Shown here in pieces: positions 61,046 through 64,000 of a DNA stretch of 64,000 bases. The stretch covers positions 1 through 64,000 of the forward strand of contig CAICTM010000476.1 of the NCBI GenBank assembly GCA_903772945.1, written 5' to 3'. The position numbers and the translations under genes are program-made. The first letter of the stretch is position 1. Every line of letters starts with the position of its first letter. Below the pieces are notes generated by a model that was not told the DNA's origin, did no database searches, and was given only the letters and a program-made list of their open reading frames with translations. The stretch comes from Seminavis robusta (lineage: Eukaryota; Bacillariophyta; Bacillariophyceae; Naviculales; Naviculaceae).

Positions 61046-61735
61046 ATTGACAATATTCGGTTGTGTATATATTTGTCATAAGGATCCAATGCGAGGTACC
61101 TGTACCGGAGTGTAGGGAGCAAAGCCGAACCTGAGTGTGTTCAGTACTGTTGCCACTGTCGCCGATGTAACTATACGGCAGCCGGCTACAATGGCTGGAT
61201 TGACAATATTCGGTTGTGCATGTATTCGTCATAAGGATCCAACACGAGGTACTTGTACCCGAGTGTAGTGAGCAAAGCCGAACCTGAGTGTGTTCGGTAC
61301 TGTTGCCACTGTGGCCGATGTAACTATACGGCAGCCGGCTACAATGGCTGGATTGACAATATTCGGTTGTGCATGTATTCGTCATAAGGATCCAACACGA
61401 GGTACTTGTACCCGAGTGTAGTGAGCAAAGCCGAACCTGAGTGTGTTCGGTACTGTTGCATGTGTCCGATGTATAGCTATACGGCAGCCGGCTACAATGG
61501 CTGGATTGACAATATTCGGTTGTGCATGAATTCGTCATAAGGATCCAACACGAGGTACTTGTACCGGAGTGTAGCGCTCGAGCAAAGCCGAACCTGAGTG
61601 TGTTCGGTACTGTTGCCACTGTCGCTGATGTAACTATACGGCAGCCGGCTACAATGGCTGGATTGACAATATTCGGTTGTGCATGTATTCGTTATAAGGA
61701 TCCATTGCGAGCTAACGGAGTGTAGGGAGCTGGAA
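61046..61735. repeat. 153-bp tandem repeat, about four and a half copies
   Basis: The unit starts ATTGACAATATTCGGTTGTG at 61046, 61199, 61352, 61505 and 61662 (the last step is 157). Each unit contains CTATACGGCAGCCGGCTACA. A period of 153 bases is 51 codons, so one minus-strand frame stays open across the array and encodes a 51-residue repeat including H-S-G-T-S-T-S-C-W-I-L-M-T. That frame has no start with good context or flanking gene structure, so I treat it as a by-product of the satellite. Confidence 0.88.
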
Positions 61736-61799
61736 CTAAGGAATCAAGAGACGAACGCTGAAAAAAACCGAATCAAAACCATCAAACAACCTCCAAGAA

Positions 61800-62420
61800 T
61801 TCTGCCCAGGGTTCGGGAACCACTAGTCGAGGTTACGCATTATTCGTATGGTTACGCACTGGTTCCACCTGGATAGCGTAACCGGAACCACTTAGGTTTT
61901 GGCTATGTGGTTCCGGAACCGGAACCACTTAGTATTTTCTACGTAGTTCCGTAACCGTAACCGTAACCACTTATGGGTCGTTTATGTGGTTCCGGTGACT
62001 GATTACCTATGTGGTTACCTTCTGCTGGTTAATGGTACCTATCTGGTTACCTATCTGGTTAATAACTAGTTCCATATATGGTTATTTGCTGTCTATCTGG
62101 TTATCTGGTTAATAACTAGTTCTGTATCTGGTTATTTGCTGTCTATCTGGTTATCCATCAGGTAACTTCTCTCTTTTATAGGCCACACCTACCCTTACTG
62201 AGACCTAAAATAGAAGTTCATAACCGTTCAGGGAACCATTTATGGAACCACTTCGGAACCGGAACCACTTAGGTTTGGCTATCTAGTTCCGTAACCGTAA
62301 CCGTAACCGTAACCACTTAGTATTTTCTAAATAGTTCCGTCACCGTAACCGTCACCACTTGGGGTTTGGCTATCTAGTTCTGTAACCGTAACCGGAACCA
62401 CTATGGAATCCTAAGTCGTT
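61800..62420. repeat. Degenerate GGAACCACTTAGG / GTAACCGTAACC repeat field
   Basis: Phrases such as GGAACCGGAACCACTTAG, TTTGGCTATCTAGTTCCGTAACC and GGTTATCTGGTTAATAACTAGTTC recur in mixed order and in both orientations. The field is rich in inverted ACC/GGT words and could fold. No coding sequence is supported. Confidence 0.65.
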
Positions 62421-62573
62421 CCCGAACCTGATTCTGCCTACCAGGTACATCGTACTAAGTAGTGTTTAAAATCTCATACAGCCGTTTGACGCAAGATTGA
62501 AAACAAGGTTTTTTTAATTTTTTTTGCAGTCTCCGAAAATTATTTTTATTGATTTCAACAGCAACCAACCCTT

Positions 62574-62944
62574 CTAACACAAGTAGCTCATGTTTGACTC
62601 TTGTAGACTCTCTATCATAGCAACCAGCACACCAATGTCTTCCCTACTACTACTAGCAACACCCGCAACAGAAGGTTTGACTGGAAACGCCTCATTGTGA
62701 GAGGAGAAGGCCAACTTGTAAATGGCTGTCAACATCAATTTCTCATTTTTGGCCATGGCAAACTCGCTGGACCTGTTGAAGCCTTCTACACTCTTGCGCT
62801 CCATGCCAGCTATCAGTGCTTGTCCATACACCACCACAGCACTCTGCTGTGGCCAAGAAGCACAGCGAAAGAGTTCCTTGCGCCTGCACTAGCCCTCCTT
62901 GTATTACTACTGCTACAAAACGTGTGCAATTACCCAAATTCCAT
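62574..62944 (-). CDS. Possible small two-exon protein of unknown function, 106 aa
   Basis: The main exon (62883-62574) reads from a GTGCAG acceptor and contains A-L-I-A-G-M-E-R-K-S-V-E-G-F and K-L-M-L-T-A-I-Y-K-L-A-F, a helical soluble protein. An 11-base first exon (62944-62934, ATGGAATTTGG) followed by GTAATT would join in phase to give M-E-F-G-R-K-E-L-F-R. The total of 321 bases is in frame with the stop. Short first exons are easy to propose by chance, so this is tentative. The exon may instead be the end of a longer gene. Confidence 0.35.
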
Positions 62945-64000
62945 GCTGCTGGCTGCGCTATGCCATTTTATTTTGGTCTACCGGTACGCAGCTGGTCAGC
63001 AACAAATACTTGTCGTACCCCGTCAAGACAGTCTGGGTTCCGCTCTACCAATCCATCTACTACCGACCCAACCAACGCCATTGCACTACGCTAAAAGCTA
63101 GTGTAAAGATCTTTCGAGTGTTTTGAGTTTGAGAGAATGAAAGTTATGAGAGGATTAGAAAGCTATGAAAACTAATCAACGAGAGAGATCCACAATCAAG
63201 GGATCGTAGATCTGAACTCCCGCGGGAGACTGTAGAGTGTGATAGAGTAGGTTGCGGTAGCAATCCTACTCATTCCACGATCCAAAAACGGAACGCGTGG
63301 AAGATTTGTCTAGCATTTATCTAGTAGCAGTACAGAGGTTACCAAGGGCTTATGTAATAGTCCCGACATCTTCCAAAGGAAGATGAAAACACGCATGCCA
63401 TGACTTAGAAAATTCCGTCATACATTGATGAATCAACTAATCCTAACTGGAACGTCGATGGCCGGCAGAGCGCTTTGAATAGTTAGATGACTTCCAAAGA
63501 CTTCAAGAAGTCGGGATCGAAATCACACTTCCAAGGCTTCCTCGAAAAGGAAGAACTGGAGTATCTAGACAGTTGGACTACTCGAGAAGGAATCCAACCC
63601 TAACAAAAGGATAACAGATGTGATCCAGCTATCGCTCTTCTATCCACAGGAAGGACTTCGTAGATTCATTGGACAAACGAACTACCAAGGGCTGCTCCAA
63701 GACAGCACAACGGAGTAACCATCGTTCTGAAAAAGACGTGGTTTACCCAGTATCCATGACCGGTTTGTCATGACAGAGAACGTGAGTCCGCGCAGAGGTC
63801 GAGAAGACTCTCCGGAATGAACATGACTTCGTCGCAAGTTCACGCGCGCAAATCGTGACAAGACTCACCACATCTTTTTCAAAGCAAACCGGAAATATTA
63901 AGGAACGTCGCCAAAGACATATCCAGAAAAAATCCGATGAAGGGGAACACGCACATGGTACCTCATCAACCACACAAGTCAAGAATATGATGATCATCAG
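62945..64000. other. Intergenic or repeat-derived, no gene supported
   Basis: No convincing frame is present to the window end. A sequence ending CAACCCTAACA near 63604 resembles the 3' edge of an LTR, and the composition from 63100 on looks like a retroelement LTR and leader, but I cannot find the matching start or a primer-binding site. Confidence 0.35.

Noticed and set aside
63100-63604. Possible solo LTR ending in CAACCCTAACA
   Set aside because: No matching TGTTAGGG-type start, primer-binding site or target duplication was found in the window.
1-64000. CRISPR array or bacterial-type defence operon
   Set aside because: The repeats here are minisatellites and satellites without regular unique spacers, and genes have introns and no operon structure.

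Overview
This is eukaryotic nuclear DNA, most likely from a diatom and at least from a stramenopile. The evidence is protein-coding genes with short GT-AG introns, a Copia-type retroelement whose protease reads D-S-H-A-D-T, a Crypton-like tyrosine recombinase, a piggyBac transposase, a YHYH-domain secreted protein, a Hint-domain membrane protein, and a transporter whose presequence has a phenylalanine after the predicted cleavage site, as in diatom plastid preproteins. A pennate diatom with a repeat-rich genome is my guess. The species cannot be fixed from the sequence alone.

Layout. 0-3 kb: the 5' part of a Copia element on the minus strand, its leader, and a 102-bp tandem repeat. 3-8.9 kb: a compact island of small unrecognised genes around a broken tyrosine-recombinase gene, with hairpins, a 33-bp minisatellite and a small RING protein. 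9.3-19.3 kb: host genes, namely an EF-hand-tailed papain-family peptidase, a broken repeat-domain gene, a BTB protein, a secreted protein, Pelota/Dom34 and a TPR-like gene. 19.5-22.4 kb: a gene-free AT-rich block with two degenerate satellite families, a candidate centromere-like or heterochromatic segment. 22.9-34.1 kb: a large unknown protein, a decayed gene, an SDR/3-beta-HSD-like enzyme, a LINE tail, a two-exon unknown, the multi-exon YHYH protein with Cys-Gly exons, and a MYND protein. 34.2-39.3 kb: a piggyBac-like element with a convergent companion gene and an inverted-repeat cluster. 39.5-46.7 kb: a plastid-type MFS transporter, a PurE-like/SAICAR-synthetase fusion, a prolyl 4-hydroxylase and a Hint protein. 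48.1-56.5 kb: a WLM metallopeptidase, a vigilin-like multi-KH protein and a broken mitochondrial-type P450. 56.5-64 kb: a secreted CPCWD-repeat protein and several tandem-repeat fields.

The recognisable host genes are mostly unrelated (purine synthesis, ribosome rescue, RNA binding, DNA-protein crosslink repair, proteolysis, transport), as expected for a eukaryotic chromosome without operons. Several otherwise convincing genes carry single in-frame stops or one-base frame changes, often at homopolymers, so assembly error and true decay must be separated before they are called pseudogenes. The most interesting parts are the recombinase island, the all-phase-1 Cys-Gly exon series, the AT-rich satellite block and the PurE-PurC fusion order.
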